NCBI RefSeq assembly: GCF_040958095.1 | Contig: NC_091227.1 | Span: 19,411,210-19,475,209, forward strand | Direction of reading: 5' to 3' | DNA from: Procambarus clarkii | Taxonomy: Eukaryota; Arthropoda; Malacostraca; Decapoda; Cambaridae | Length of the DNA stretch: 64,000 nt | Shown here: positions 1 through 11,800 of the stretch, piece by piece | Layout: each line of letters opens with the position of its first letter | Position numbering within the stretch: the stretch's first letter is position 1 | Made by a program: the position numbers and the translations under genes | Notes under the pieces: model-generated | The model's input: only the letters and a program-made list of their open reading frames with translations | Database searches by the model: none | Told to the model about the DNA's origin: nothing

Positions 1-129
1 TAGGGACTAGAAGTCTGATAATTAAAGTGTTGGCTACAGTTAGCAATGTGCACAGTGTATCGGGTGGCACTTTGCTTTGTCAGGTGCTCCCAGCAACTGG
101 CGAGCGTATGTCCATGGATCAATGGAGGA

Positions 130-505
130 GATATTTCCCAGAATTGTTCAGTAGTTTGCAATGGTGCATAATACTGTAGTTAAATATAACACATGAATAG
201 TGTGATAACAGCAAAAAATCAGTTTTATCTGTATTATTTTATGGAGTGATACAAGTTACACGAATGCACATAGGTATCTGTGCATTCCCATGATCTACAC
301 ATTGTGATGTAAGTAACTGACAGTCCAATAAATCATTGCACCTACAACTTTGTGCAAAATGAGTGGAGGCTAGGCTGACCCCTGGATCAAAAATTACAAG
401 ACTTATCTCGCTCACCAGAACTGCCTAGTGGGTTGCAATAGTGAATAAACATGTAGTTATATATAACATCTATACATTGTGATAACAGCAAAAACAGTGT
501 TTTTG
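130..505 (+). repeat. Two diverged copies of an AT-rich core repeat
   Basis: Two segments, about 150-215 and 395-500, share a core made of a 'gtgaataaacatgtag' type stretch, a 'tatatataac' stretch and a 'tgtgataacagcaaaaa' end. The same core recurs at about 185-bp spacing inside the element at 2162-3749. They look like outlying pieces of that family. No gene is visible in the first 1 kb. Confidence 0.4.
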
Positions 506-1094
506 CTGGTGACCGCCATGGGTCTTCTCATCCATCAGAATTCACGAATTGGTGATATCACTTTCTCACCACCACAACCAAAGCTAGTTACATGGAAATT
601 AAATTTTCCCATGATTAGGGAATGCATTTTAACATTAGGAAAAAAAAAAAAACCATGTGCGAGTCCCACGAGTTGTCATACAAAGCATGTGTGCAGCGCA
701 GACAAATTAAGAGAGGCCATGATTAGGTAATGAGAGGCCAGAGGTAATCAGGCCATGATTAGTGAATAAACTAAAGGTAAAAGGGTTAAGGAAAATGACT
801 AGAGCAATGAAAATTTTAGAATTAGCTACACAATTAGAAGAAAGTAAAGAGTAATGGCTTAAACCATTATATAGTACAGTATGTTAAATATTGGTATAGT
901 AAAAAAGGAGTGACAGCAACAAATGTACAATCAAACAAGGAATGATAAATCATAAGGAACTCCAAAGTTGTTATGAAATTACATCACCGAGGCTTTAATC
1001 CTCTTTCTGGACACGTGCCCACCCCACCCTACCACGAAAGCAACCAAATACATCAGCAATAAATTTAGTCAATAATATAGATGTCTTGTATTCT

Positions 1095-1260
1095 AGTGTG
1101 GCCAATGCAGTTGGTCCACACCTAAAACTCCCGGGTTTGAATCCAGTTCAGGATACATTCATTTTGGTGCATTTCTTACAACTGATAGCTCTGTTCACCT
1201 AGCACCACCACAAATAAGCCCAACTGGTTTCTTGTTTATGATGGCAAACTATTTCACTTA
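1095..1260 (+). repeat. tRNA-derived SINE-like fragment (family A)
   Basis: A B-box-like stretch (gggtttgaatcc) is followed about 60 bp later by 'ctgttcacctagca'. The same order occurs in the better copies at 49330-49560 and 57610-57860. The copy is old and lacks the usual 'taaataggtacc' end. From 1260 to 2157 I see only AT-rich sequence without coding signal. Confidence 0.4.
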
Positions 1261-2171
1261 ATGTTATATATTGTCTTTGAGGAGCATAGGATAATTAAAA
1301 GATTTAAACATCCAATAAACCTCAAAATTTTTCTATGAGCTTGCTTTATGACTGGATTATATTAAATCCAGTCACTTGGTATGCCACTCACTTTTACACC
1401 ACAATAAATCCCTTTTATCTAGCTGTATAACATTTAATAACATTACTGAAGTTGTACTATTACCAAATGAAAGTAATGTAAACACTTGATTAATTTAGGC
1501 ATCTTCAAATACTAGTTTCTTATAACTGTTGCATCTATCAATTAGAATTTTAAATTTAAAAGAAACAGATTTGCTGAATAGCCATCAAATACAAACAGTA
1601 CTGTTCACACATGAATACATTATTACCCCATTTCCCACTTCCTATCACATTGGGGGGATCCATCAGCTTGGAAAAAAAATATTGTAAATCAATTCATTCA
1701 CAATACACAACATCCATGATAAAGAAGCATAAACCCTTCTCCAATGATTGTAGACAAGTGCACCACACTATTCAGTCTAGAATGTTCTTCCGTCACTTAC
1801 AGCACAAATGCGTCTGCCACCATATTATAAAAAGCTTTCACCCGGCCTTATCCCTTACTAAATTCCATGTGTTCACATATACCAAGTATTTGAATAACTG
1901 GCCACATCAAGCATTTTACTATTCATTTCAATTACTTTCATCCACATTTACTGCAGTATTTTTATTTCACTATTAAAATAGTAATTTTTATCTAATCTCA
2001 TTCGGAGACAAAAAAGTAGTTATTTTTGTACTCTACATACATCTCACACTCTACTGTCCAGCTTGGGCTGGACAGTAGTGACTCCTTTCATACAGTTGAC
2101 ATACCTTTAATTTATCCCGCTATTTATATAACATATCTAAAGAATAAAGCCACTTCATTAACCCTTAAAGT

Positions 2172-2242
2172 GCGCATCACGTCATATGACGTGCTGGACG
2201 TTGTACCAGTAAACTGCGCATCACGTCATATGATGTGTTGGA
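2172..2242 (+). repeat. Subterminal direct repeat carrying CRE-like palindromes
   Basis: The stretch tgcgcatcacgtcatatga occurs twice, about 44 bp apart. The first copy contains the perfect 16-bp palindrome CACGTCATATGACGTG (2178-2193), made of two outward CRE-like halves (TGACGTG) around a CATATG E-box. The second copy differs by one base (2222-2237). It lies just inside the left tip of the TTAA element. Confidence 0.75.
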
Positions 2243-2678
2243 GTACTACGCAAGATTTAAACAGCCCGCGGATACACGGGGTTCACCACACCTTCATCAG
2301 GGCTCTTGTAAACAGACGCCATTTTAAAAAAAAATCGTGGGCCAAACTCCCGGGTGTTATTGGCCTCAGTATTGAGTGAGCAACCAAGCCTGACGCACGC
2401 AGCATGAGCTAACAGCACTGCTGTTCAGCTTGTGACCACAGCATCGCCTAAAAATGCCAAATTATACTTGTTCATGCTATTATGTAGCTTTGATATTATT
2501 ACAGAAGACCCCTGACTGTGATAAAACTGACCAGGGTTCTGATAATAGCAGGATTGTGGTGATATTTAGCGCTGTGCGCCATGGAAGGAGGTGTAATGCT
2601 GTGGGAGGGAGGGTGGTGGCGATGTCTTTTGACTGTGTGTGGCCACCTTTTATTGACTGCACTCACCATACCAGCTTT

Positions 2679-3310
2679 GTGGTTCGCTATGGTGAACACA
2701 AATGTAGATACTTATATATAACGTGCGTATAGAGGGTATAAACAGCAAGAGAAGGTTTGGAGCCGCCATTTTGGTGAGAGCGGTGGCGTCGTCTGCATGA
2801 CGCCACCGTGCAGACGACGGTGTTGTTTACTGGTTACCACGATGGTCTTTGGGCACCATACCAGTTTATTTGTACAAGTATGATGAATAAAACAGGTAGA
2901 TATTTATATATAATGTGTGTATATAGCGTAATAACACCACACAGTGTTGTTGGAGGAGAAATATTAGTGCGTCTGGCCTTGAGGGCGGCCGCCGATCAGC
3001 TGACTGTGTGAGTAGCCACATCTCTGTGCCTTTACTCACCATACAAGCTTAGATGTACAGTTATGGTGAACAAAACATGTAGATACTTATATATAACGTC
3101 TGTATATAGTGAATTATAGCAAAAACATTATTGTGGGAGGAGAATGAGGGTGAGTCAGATGACTGGAGGGAGGGCGGGAGTGGCTGGCTGGTACACGGCG
3201 GTCACTCCTCATTACTTTTTGACTCATAATAGCTACTTAGTGGTTCGTTATAGTGAACAAAACATGCAAATATTTATATATAACCTGTGCTTATAGTGTA
3301 ATAACCGACA
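2679..3310 (+). repeat. Diverged tandem array, period ~185 bp
   Basis: A core of about 70 bp (tggtgaacaaaacatgtaga, then atatataacgt, then tatagtgtaataacagcaa) recurs at about 2690, 2875, 3055 and 3245. Between cores lie GC-rich, CG-containing spacers that differ from unit to unit. The array sits within the TTAA element. Confidence 0.6.
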
Positions 3311-3965
3311 AAGTATTTGTTCACTGATTGATGAACATAATTGAATCAACAATATGCACACCATATTTTTGAGTACACCAAAGATTCACTCATTTTATTA
3401 TATAAATATATCAAACTACACAATATTGAATAATATTACAGCAAAAAAAAGTATGAAAAATCAATCAGAGACATTGAAATAATTCGGTAATTATCTCTTT
3501 GTGGCAACTCTGGCCTGACAGCTTGCGAGCAACAGACCACCTGGGACGCACGCTGAGTCAGCGCCTATAATTTGCCAGACTTCCCCACCCTATAGCGGGC
3601 AATATATGCCACTTACGATTTTTTTATTATTTTTCCCGTGATCAGTGAACACAAATTAACAGGTTAGAAAGAAAAAATAATTTTTTTTTTTTCAAAATGA
3701 CATGCGCCTGTGGGGATGGCAGGATATTAGACCCCGAGCATGTTAAGGGTTAAATGGTGACATTGAGGTAGTCATGCATAATATTCACACCCACCCAACA
3801 CTGCAACAAATAATGAATTGACTCGACCCAGGAGGAAATAAATTCAGTGGCTCATGAAGCAGCTGCTGAGCCACCTGGAGCAACACTTAGCTCAAGCGGC
3901 TGGATATACTGAAATAGAATCTTTGGGGGAGTAGGTAAAGACTACAGGTAAACCTGCAGCAAGTG

Positions 3966-4105
3966 CAGTGGACTGAACCACGAGTAAACTGCAGCAGGTA
4001 CAGTGGACTGAACCACGAGTAAACTGCAGCAGGTACAGTGGACTGAACCACGAGTAAACTGCAGCAGGTACAGTGGACTGAACCACGAGTAAACTGCAGC
4101 AGAGG
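3966..4105 (+). repeat. 35-bp minisatellite, 4 copies
   Basis: The unit starting cagtggactgaaccacgag is repeated at 3966, 4001, 4036 and 4071 with almost no differences. The short reverse-strand reading frame across it is a by-product of the repeat, not a protein. Confidence 0.92.
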
Positions 4106-4385
4106 GAAGTGTGTGTCATGCTACCGACTTCTTCCCATCTCCTGTATTTCCCCCACAATGCTGCTTGTACCATAATCGTTCAATGACTTATTCAGGGTTG
4201 GTGGCATAGCAGCATCTAAGAACTGCCAGGAGGGCAGTTCTACACGGTCGGGGCGTTACTGGGAATGTCTGGGGGATGGAGGAGTGGGTATGGGGGGAGG
4301 TGACAAACACCTTCCACCAATACCTCGACCCCTAACCACTGCAAGAGTGAGGCTCTCGCTGTATAATAAAATAATCCCTCTATTG

Positions 4386-4490
4386 TTTCAAGCGTAGGTT
4401 GGACATGTATATGAGTAGAATTGAGTGGTTATAAATAGCTGCTGCTTCGTATGGGCCAATAGGCCTTCTGCAGTTACCTTTGTTCTTAAC
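4386..4490 (+). mobile_element. CR1-like LINE 3' end fragment
   Basis: This segment matches, in the opposite orientation, the 3' end of the LINE at 22903-26815. Shared landmarks are 'ggttggacatgtatatgag', 'ggttataaata' and 'aataggccttctgcagttac'. It is a short 5'-truncated copy. Confidence 0.65.
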
Positions 4491-4682
4491 TTAACCCTGC
4501 CGAGCCAAAGTGTTCACAACCCTACCACAATTAACCTATTATACACTACAATGTTATAACTTAATATTCTTGCAATAAAATATATATCGCCGATAGCCAC
4601 AAACTACTTTGCTATACAAATCATATATATAAATTAGACCAAGTTGAACAATGCGACAGCCTTCAACACAAGGCCAACCTAC

Positions 4683-4998
4683 TTGTTCATATCAAGGAGC
4701 TGGTCGAGGTCCACCCCGCGGTAGGTGAACTTCCTGAAGGTACGCTTCTTGCGCAGCTCTTGTGCCTGAGCCTGAAAAGTTTGAAATAAATGAGTTTACC
4801 TACTTCACAAAATACCCTTGGTTTTAGAAATAAAAAAAAAATACTTTCTACATATCAAGCACACTTAACGGTATATATGTTGAAGCTGTAGATATCAGCG
4901 ATAACTATAAATATATCACAAAGGTCTAGTTATTTCCTATATAAGCCGATGATTATGGATCAGTAAAAGTTACCGCGAGCAACACGTACGTCAGCCAT
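4683..4998 (-). CDS. RpS15: Ribosomal protein uS19 (RpS15), first two coding exons only
   Basis: Small-subunit ribosomal protein uS19 (eukaryotic S15), near the decoding centre and head of the 40S subunit. Coding exon 1 (4998-4990) reads MAD and ends at GTACGT. Coding exon 2 (4771-4683) follows a CTTTTCAG acceptor and encodes [19 protein letters not shown] followed by [10 protein letters not shown], then leaves at donor GTAGGT in phase 2. The block [21 protein letters not shown] is the near-invariant start of animal S15. The remaining ~110 residues (family length about 145-150) are not found in positions 1-4682. The gene must therefore either continue left of the window through an intron over 4.6 kb or be a broken copy. 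Intact splice sites and the lack of any damage favour a live gene. It is head-to-head with RBM28. Confidence 0.87.
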
Positions 4999-5837
4999 GG
5001 TGGTTTGTTGTGAAGGAAGTTCCTTAGCTGATCCTCACTTGTTTCTATCTTGTATGAAAAGCTACAAAAGAAAATAATATATAGTGAATACAATTTATTT
5101 CATTACTCGTTCACATAAATTAAAATAATATTGAATTTTTCTAAATATAAAATATAAGCAAATAAGTATAGTAATAATTTATTTATTTATCTAGCCATCT
5201 TTTATGTTATAACAAAAGAATTGTTTGCCGTTTGCTCTCTCATCTTATTCAATATTTTGAAGCGGAAAATTTGAATTGCAGAAGTCGAATATAACCAAAT
5301 GAAGATTGGACCAGTAGAATAATTCTTTCTTTTTCTGATATGGCTTTACGTAGGATATAAAATTTTTAACTCTCTATACAGGCCAACATATCTTGCAAAA
5401 AAATCTCACTCGGTAAACTAGACACTCTTTTCCTCTTTTAAAAGATAGAACATAATTTTCTAGCATTTGGGAGGCTATTAATCTGAGTAAAACTTAGTTT
5501 ACAATTTGAAAGGTGATATATATTGGAAAAATAGAGTGTAGTTCACCACTACCAGAGTAGTGAACTTTTTGCCCGAAACGCATTGCGTAATAGTGGCTTT
5601 AGGCATTGTATGTACTAGCTCTATCTATATATCAATCCATTAATGTAACATCACTTCTATGTATGTACCTTACCTGAATAAACATATTTATTTATTTATA
5701 CTAAGCTGTGACCACTAAGCTGTGACAACTAAGGTAATCGTCCCTCGATAATGTAGGTTTATTACACGAACGGCGAGTCTGTCATCCGGCCTCACCACGA
5801 ACACCCACATAATATCCGGATAGGTAAACAAGTCAGC
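4999..5837. promoter_or_regulatory. Divergent RpS15 / RBM28 promoter interval
   Basis: The start codons of RpS15 (minus) and RBM28 (plus) are about 840 bp apart, so both promoters must lie here or in 5'-UTR introns. On the RpS15 side the minus strand reads CTTTTC at 5061-5056, the kind of pyrimidine tract (5'TOP) with which ribosomal-protein mRNAs start. However, the preceding 'tcttttgtag' could equally be a 3' splice site of a 5'-UTR intron. A dispersed repeat (about 5560-5700) occupies the RBM28-proximal half. No TATA box is obvious. Confidence 0.5.
5560..5700 (+). repeat. Dispersed repeat with AATAAACAT / TTTATTTA tail
   Basis: Reads gcccgaaacgcattgcgtaa, then tggctttaggcattgtatg, and ends 'accttacctgaataaacata' with a (TTTA)n tail. 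The 'cgaaacgc..tgcgta' motif also appears, reverse-complemented as 'acgc..agcgtttc', at 6465, 7320 and 51440. This marks a common interspersed family. Confidence 0.45.
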
Positions 5838-8800
5838 ATGGCGAAAATGCAGGAATGTTCATTAATTGTCACACATTTACCTGCTGATATAAGCAGACGG
5901 GAAATACAAGATTATTTCAGCGAAGTTGGACCCGTTAAAAAGTGCCATCTTGTCAGGGATAAAAGTAAGTTTTTAGTAACATATTTAGCATAGAAGTTGA
6001 AAAAATTTTGCATGGGCTGGATACTTCCACTGTGACACCATTTAGTGCAGCAGCTGTATTCTCAATTGGTTTAACCTCAATACTAATTGGACGTATTATA
6101 TTTGTTGCTATTTTTTCACCATTTGATTTAGATACTGTAATGCCATAAGCCTTAGGCATGTTGCCAGTCCACATTTATATGATGGCAGATGCACACATTG
6201 CCTGCATAACAGAAATTGAACACAAGAAGGTTCAACCAAGTTCATTTCCGATTTTCAAAACCATATCTGTCAAAATTGATTGTAAAAAACACTTTTACCT
6301 GAAATGTTATGAGTGTTAGTGGCTTTGTAAGAATGTAAGAATACCAAGTTCCTACATTCTTACAGATTGTATTCTCACAAACCCAATGTACCCTCTTGTA
6401 TATAAATAAAGTAATTTTATATTTTTTTATATATACAAGAGTTTACATTTTTGCACAGCCACTTGCACGCATAGAGTTTCAGGCAAGTCCTTAATGCAGA
6501 ATACGACCCGCCAAAGTATTTAGCAACAAGGTACCCATTCACTGCTTGGTGAACAGAGGATGCAGTTAGAAATTGGCACCCAGTCAATCCTCCTCGGCCA
6601 GGATACGAACCCAGGCTAAAGCACTGGTTCCTACAAACCCAAGCCACAGCTCTCGGGTTCCTACGAACCCAGGCCAAAGCGCTCTGGTTCCTACAAACCC
6701 AAGCCACAGCTCTTGGGTTCCTACGAACCCAGGCCAAAGCGCTCTGGTTCCTACAAACCCAAGCCACAGCTGTCGGGTTCCTACGAACCCAGGCCAAAGC
6801 GCTCTGGTTCCTACAAACCCAAGCCACATCTCTTGGGTTCCTACGAACCCAGGCCAAAGCGCTCTGGTTCCTACAAACCCAAGCCACAGCTCTTGGGTTC
6901 CTATGAACCCAGGCCAAAGCGCTCTGGTTCCTACAAACCCAGGCCACAGCTCTCGGGTTCCTACGAACCCAGGCCAAAGCGCTCGGGTTCCTACGAACCC
7001 TGGCCAAAGTGTTACTAATATTAGTTATTGCTAATTGCAACAGTGTTTTCTTGGCAAAGGTTAAATTAGCACCCAGCCAGTTTATATGGCAAATTATTAA
7101 ACCAATTGATCAAATTATATCTACGAATGGGTTGTGTGTTGACTATAGACCTATTATGGGTTGATGTGCAAAGGCTTTACTATAAACCCTGCGTAGCTAA
7201 CATTGATGATCATTAGTATGTATATTTTTTGTTAATGATTTATTTATATACAAGAAGGTACATTGGGTTTATGAGAGTACATAACATTGTTGTTCTTATA
7301 TTCTTGGAAAGCTACTAACACGCATAGCGTTTCAGGCAGAAATTGTATTGTGTATCTTGTGTTTGTTTATTGGTAGCAGCTGTACTGTAATTATATATGT
7401 ATTGGCAGAATTGTACATCTGCCATATGCTCAGTTTGCTGAACCATATATCATCCAGTTTAAAAAGCACTTACTCATTGGTCATCAAACTGTCAAGTTAT
7501 TTACATTTTACTAATTTAAATTGCACCACTTGTTCAACTTTCACATATGATACCTAAATGGTTATTTACAATTGAAATTTGTCTTAAATATTGCATTCCC
7601 ACTATTTCAGATGGCACCTTTAAAGGAATGGCCTACATTATCTATTCTTTTGTGGAAGATGCCAAGCAAGCGGTTAAAAAGTATGATAATTCTACATTTA
7701 ACGGAAAAATTCTGAGAGTGAAATATTCTCGTCAGAGAGAAACGGAATCAGATGAAGATGTTTCTGGTGCACAACGTAACAAGGAAGAGGATGGAGAAGA
7801 AAATGAAACAAATATTAAGAAGAAAAAAACAAAGAGGAAGGACAAGAGACAGCCAGCAAAACAGAGAAAAGGAAGAATTATTATTAGGAATTTGTCTTTC
7901 AAGGTACGTTTTTCTTATGAACTATACAATTCAGTTACTTCCCAAGGTTGGACGAAATGCTTGGCATTGGCACCACTGGGAACTATTCAAATAACCCCTG
8001 AGTTCTCACTAGAGGTACTAGAGAATTTTTGGATATAAAGCCAATCCAGCCTCGAATGTCTGACAGTGTTTCATTGGTAAAACTCAGTCCTTTCAAATCC
8101 TCCCTTAGCACCATAAGTGATTGCCAATAAAGGGTTCTCACTAACTACAGTACCAATTGTTTGCCTGGCAACCCACATAACTGTGACCAGGTTGGACCAC
8201 CTCAGAGTTTTCAAACTCGGAGCCTTTCCCATATTCTCTGATTGTGTCTCATGCCAGTCAGCAGGTGGGCGGCCATTTTTCGGTTGTATGAGTTGTTTTC
8301 ATTCTATGAAACTTAATTTCTAGTGGCCTATGCTCGAAAATATACTGCTTTGTTTGTATATTTTTAAAAGACTTTATGTTTCTGATTCTTTCCAGCCTGT
8401 TCTTTCAATTCAGTGCCAAGTAAGGCAGAGGTAAACACTTCTATATTGAATTTCGAAATTAAAGGATAAATTTCAACAATATATGTTTTGTGTGAATAGA
8501 TTTTTATAATTTGTTTTAATCCACAAGTTTAGCACATTCTTGGCAATTTGTTGGGATCTCACACATGCCACATTTTTGTATGAAGCTTTAAATTATATTC
8601 TTGCATCATTGCATATTCCAGCATTCTGAACATCATTATATGCTGTAAACAAATAATTTGAAATGACACAAGTTCATTTGATGTACAGTATCATGCTATT
8701 GTTTGTAATTTCTGTATGTATATGCTTTAACTGTGGCTGGAAAATGAAAATAACATTAAATATTAAAGTTCTTATATAATTTTGTTGAATAGATTTGAAA

Positions 8801-11800
8801 ATTTAGAAGTCTTAAGATCTCTATTTCTGCTTAATGTACAGTTTAGTTTAGTGACTTAAAGAGTGATGATGATGTATTAGCCAAGTTTTTTGTTGGAATT
8901 TTGGTACATACGTACCAAAATATTACATTTATTTGTAAATTGTTTATATTTTATAGTGTTAAATGCATTAGGGAAGTCCATTAGAGTTATTTATTATTTT
9001 TCTTCCATTTTCACATTTCAGGCTGATGAGAAAGTAGTGGAGGAGCATTTTTCAGTGTATGGAAAGATTAGAGAAGTGTCAATTCTACGCAAACATGACG
9101 GGAAGATGGTGGGCTGTGCATTTGTTCAGTTTGATACTAAGGCTGAAGCACTAAAAGCAATAAAGGAGTGCAATATGAAACCTTTGTTAGGTAAGCATTG
9201 TAATAAAGTGTTGTAATTGTTTGATTGAAAATTAGGTCTTAAAGAGCTGCATGTGGAGCATAATGAAAGAATAGTACAGTATAGTATAGGGAATGAGAAA
9301 ACTAGAGGTGAGTCAAGTGCATATATGACTAGTTAACTTCTCTGAGTACTTTTAGTTAGATTTAGTAATACAGGTATTCATTACTTAGAGAATGTGATTT
9401 GATACACTGTGCTAATTAAGTGTTATGATTTTTTCATCAATAATTTATGCATCTCCTTGCTTGAAATGGCTTCTCTGCCATAAAATGGTTTGTTTATTCT
9501 TTGCATAATTACTGTTGTACTGTACTTGCTTTTTTTTTGTTTGTTTTTTTGCAAAGATTTCATGTACTGCATAATGGTAACCAAAAGCAGTTGAAGGATT
9601 CTTCACCAAGTCTTCATCTTTGTGGGTTAGATTACAATGTACACTTTTTATCTGTGCAGTTTTTAATTCACCTTACTCTAGCATTTTCACTTAACACAAT
9701 TATATCACATTTTGAATCTATTTTCTCAAGATATAATAGTCTTTGATCTTATGCTTCACTCAACTTTTCTTGAATTCAAGATTTCATTTAATTTTTTTTC
9801 CACTCTGCCTTTTATTCTATATGATTTTGGATTGCTGTTTTGTTCTCTCATGCCAAATTATCTCTGTGCATTAACTTTTAAACTTGATATTCTTAAAAAT
9901 ACCTTTACAGAACTTAAACAAAAATTGTACAGAATTGTAAGTTCCGGTATTTATGATTACTTATTTACAATCAAGTTATCTTTTTCAGGAAGGCCAATTG
10001 CTGTGGATTTAGCTGTTGAGAAGGAAAGATTTAAGCCAGAAGGAAGCAATTCTGAAATATCTAGAGATGAAACTGGAGGTGCAGAAGTGAAGATAAAGGA
10101 AGAGGAATTGAGTAATGATGAAAAAGAAGAGATTGATGAGGAAAATGATATAAAGATGGAGATTAAAGAAGAAAGTGGTGAGGAAGATGATATAAAGACA
10201 GAGATTAAAGAAGAAAAAGCAAGCAGTGAGGATGAAGATGGTGACAGTGGATTAGATGATGGTGATGAAACTAGTAGTGATGATGATGATGAGGATGATA
10301 AAAAGCACACACCATCTAAGAATACACATGCTCCTACAAAAGGCCCCAGTAAAGACATCACGGAAGAAAGGACATTGTTTATAAAAAATCTCCCATTCAT
10401 TGCTACACAGGAAGAAATAGCAGAAGTTTTACAAAAGTTTGGAGAATTAAAGTATGTTTTGCTTTGTATAGACCAGCTTACTGAGCACCCACGGGGAACA
10501 GCATTTGTGCAGTTCAAGGTGAGGCTACTTTTAATATTCACAATTCTTGTTCAATATTGTTTATTGGAAAAAAAATTTATGCTTGAATTTTCAAATGTGA
10601 AAGTTATTGTAAAAATTTAAATTTTGAAAAATTAGGATGAGAATAAGAAAATGCCTTCTGCAGTAACAACCAGGAGTACTAAAGGAAAAGGAAGTCATGA
10701 ACAGTATACAGTACAGATATGAACTCAACAGTACAGGTACTGTCCATGCTCAACAATCTGAATTATATCAGGCTCACCCCTTTTCAAGTTAGCTGCATTT
10801 TTACCTGGAAAGTCCAAAAGTAAAAAAAAATGATTTTAACTGTATTCAGGTTTTCATATACCGTAGCAGAAATTTCAGTACCCCGAATTTTGATTTGTGT
10901 TCAGCAATCAAAAACTCAAAATTTATTTGGATTACCCAAAGATTCGAGTTATCGAAATTCAGATTACTGAGCTTTTACAGTAATTTACTCTGATTTACTC
11001 GGCCTTGCTGAATTTAAACAGTACTGTGGGAACCTATGCAATAGGAACAAATCAGAGCGAAATAAGAATAGCAGTGATATCTTAGCCTAATTTTGACAAT
11101 CAGTACAGTATTCAGTATCGCATTATCTTGTGCCGTCCATACATGTAGTTCTCGGTTACAAACAGATTTTAGCTCTTAATACTACTGCTTTCAGCTCCTT
11201 TGAGTGTTTGTGAATTTTCTGTCAGGTCTAATGTCTTACATAGTGTGGTCTTAACACCAGAGATTGTGATACCTAAGTCTAGTTGATTCCTCATTAACAG
11301 CTTTAGTTGCCCTGTAGTGTCATCACAATGGGTAACATTTATTCTTAATTAAATGTTAAAAAATTAAGTTTTAATTTTTTTTTTAATGTTTCCCATAATT
11401 TAAAGATTCTTATAGGATTCAAAGAAAATCTTAAATATTTTATAATAAATTGTAAAAACACATCCAAAATTATCACATACATAATTATTAATAAATATTC
11501 CTGTGAGGACTGATTCCACTTACTCAAAAAGTTGAGTAATTAATGACTTTTATATATAATAGAAAGATAATTATAAGTACTTATGATCAGAACCCAGTTC
11601 TCAAGTGTTTCTGTAGTAACAAATGCTAGTGAATACGAGCCGTATTGACCTCTGAACTCCCCTTATACATCAATTGATGTAGGCCATTGTTTGAGGGATA
11701 AGGTATATCCTATTGGCAAAGATTAATGAAGTATGAAAGACCAGTATTGTAGTATGCATTAGCAATTTGCAAATTTACCGAATATTCATTTATAGCTATT

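Larger units (their letters stand above)
2158..3753. mobile_element. piggyBac-like non-autonomous DNA transposon (TTAA-CCC...GGG-TTAA)
   Basis: A TTAA at 2158-2161 is followed directly by CCCTTAAAGTGC, and near 3750 the sequence reads GCATGTTAAGGG followed by TTAA at 3750-3753. The ends are therefore imperfect inverted repeats starting CCCTTAA, flanked by TTAA on both sides. That is the signature of piggyBac-superfamily elements (TTAA target site, CCC...GGG tips). The interior (1588 bp) has no transposase ORF. It holds two CACGTCATATGA-type palindromes near the left tip and a diverged tandem array with a period of about 185 bp. The call rests on short ends only, so another TTAA-inserting family or chance is possible. 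Confidence 0.5.

Noticed and set aside
1611-1976. 121-codon plus-strand frame
   Set aside because: Composition matches AT-rich non-coding DNA; no domain, no start context, no splice evidence.
6417-7040. 207-codon reverse-strand frame with WVRRNP-type repeats (and a 153-codon plus-strand frame)
   Set aside because: It is entirely the 60-bp minisatellite; a period divisible by three keeps several frames open. It lies in an RBM28 intron.
9957-10541. 194-codon minus-strand Ser-rich frame
   Set aside because: It is the mirror of the Asp/Glu-rich coding exon 4 of RBM28 and has no features of its own.
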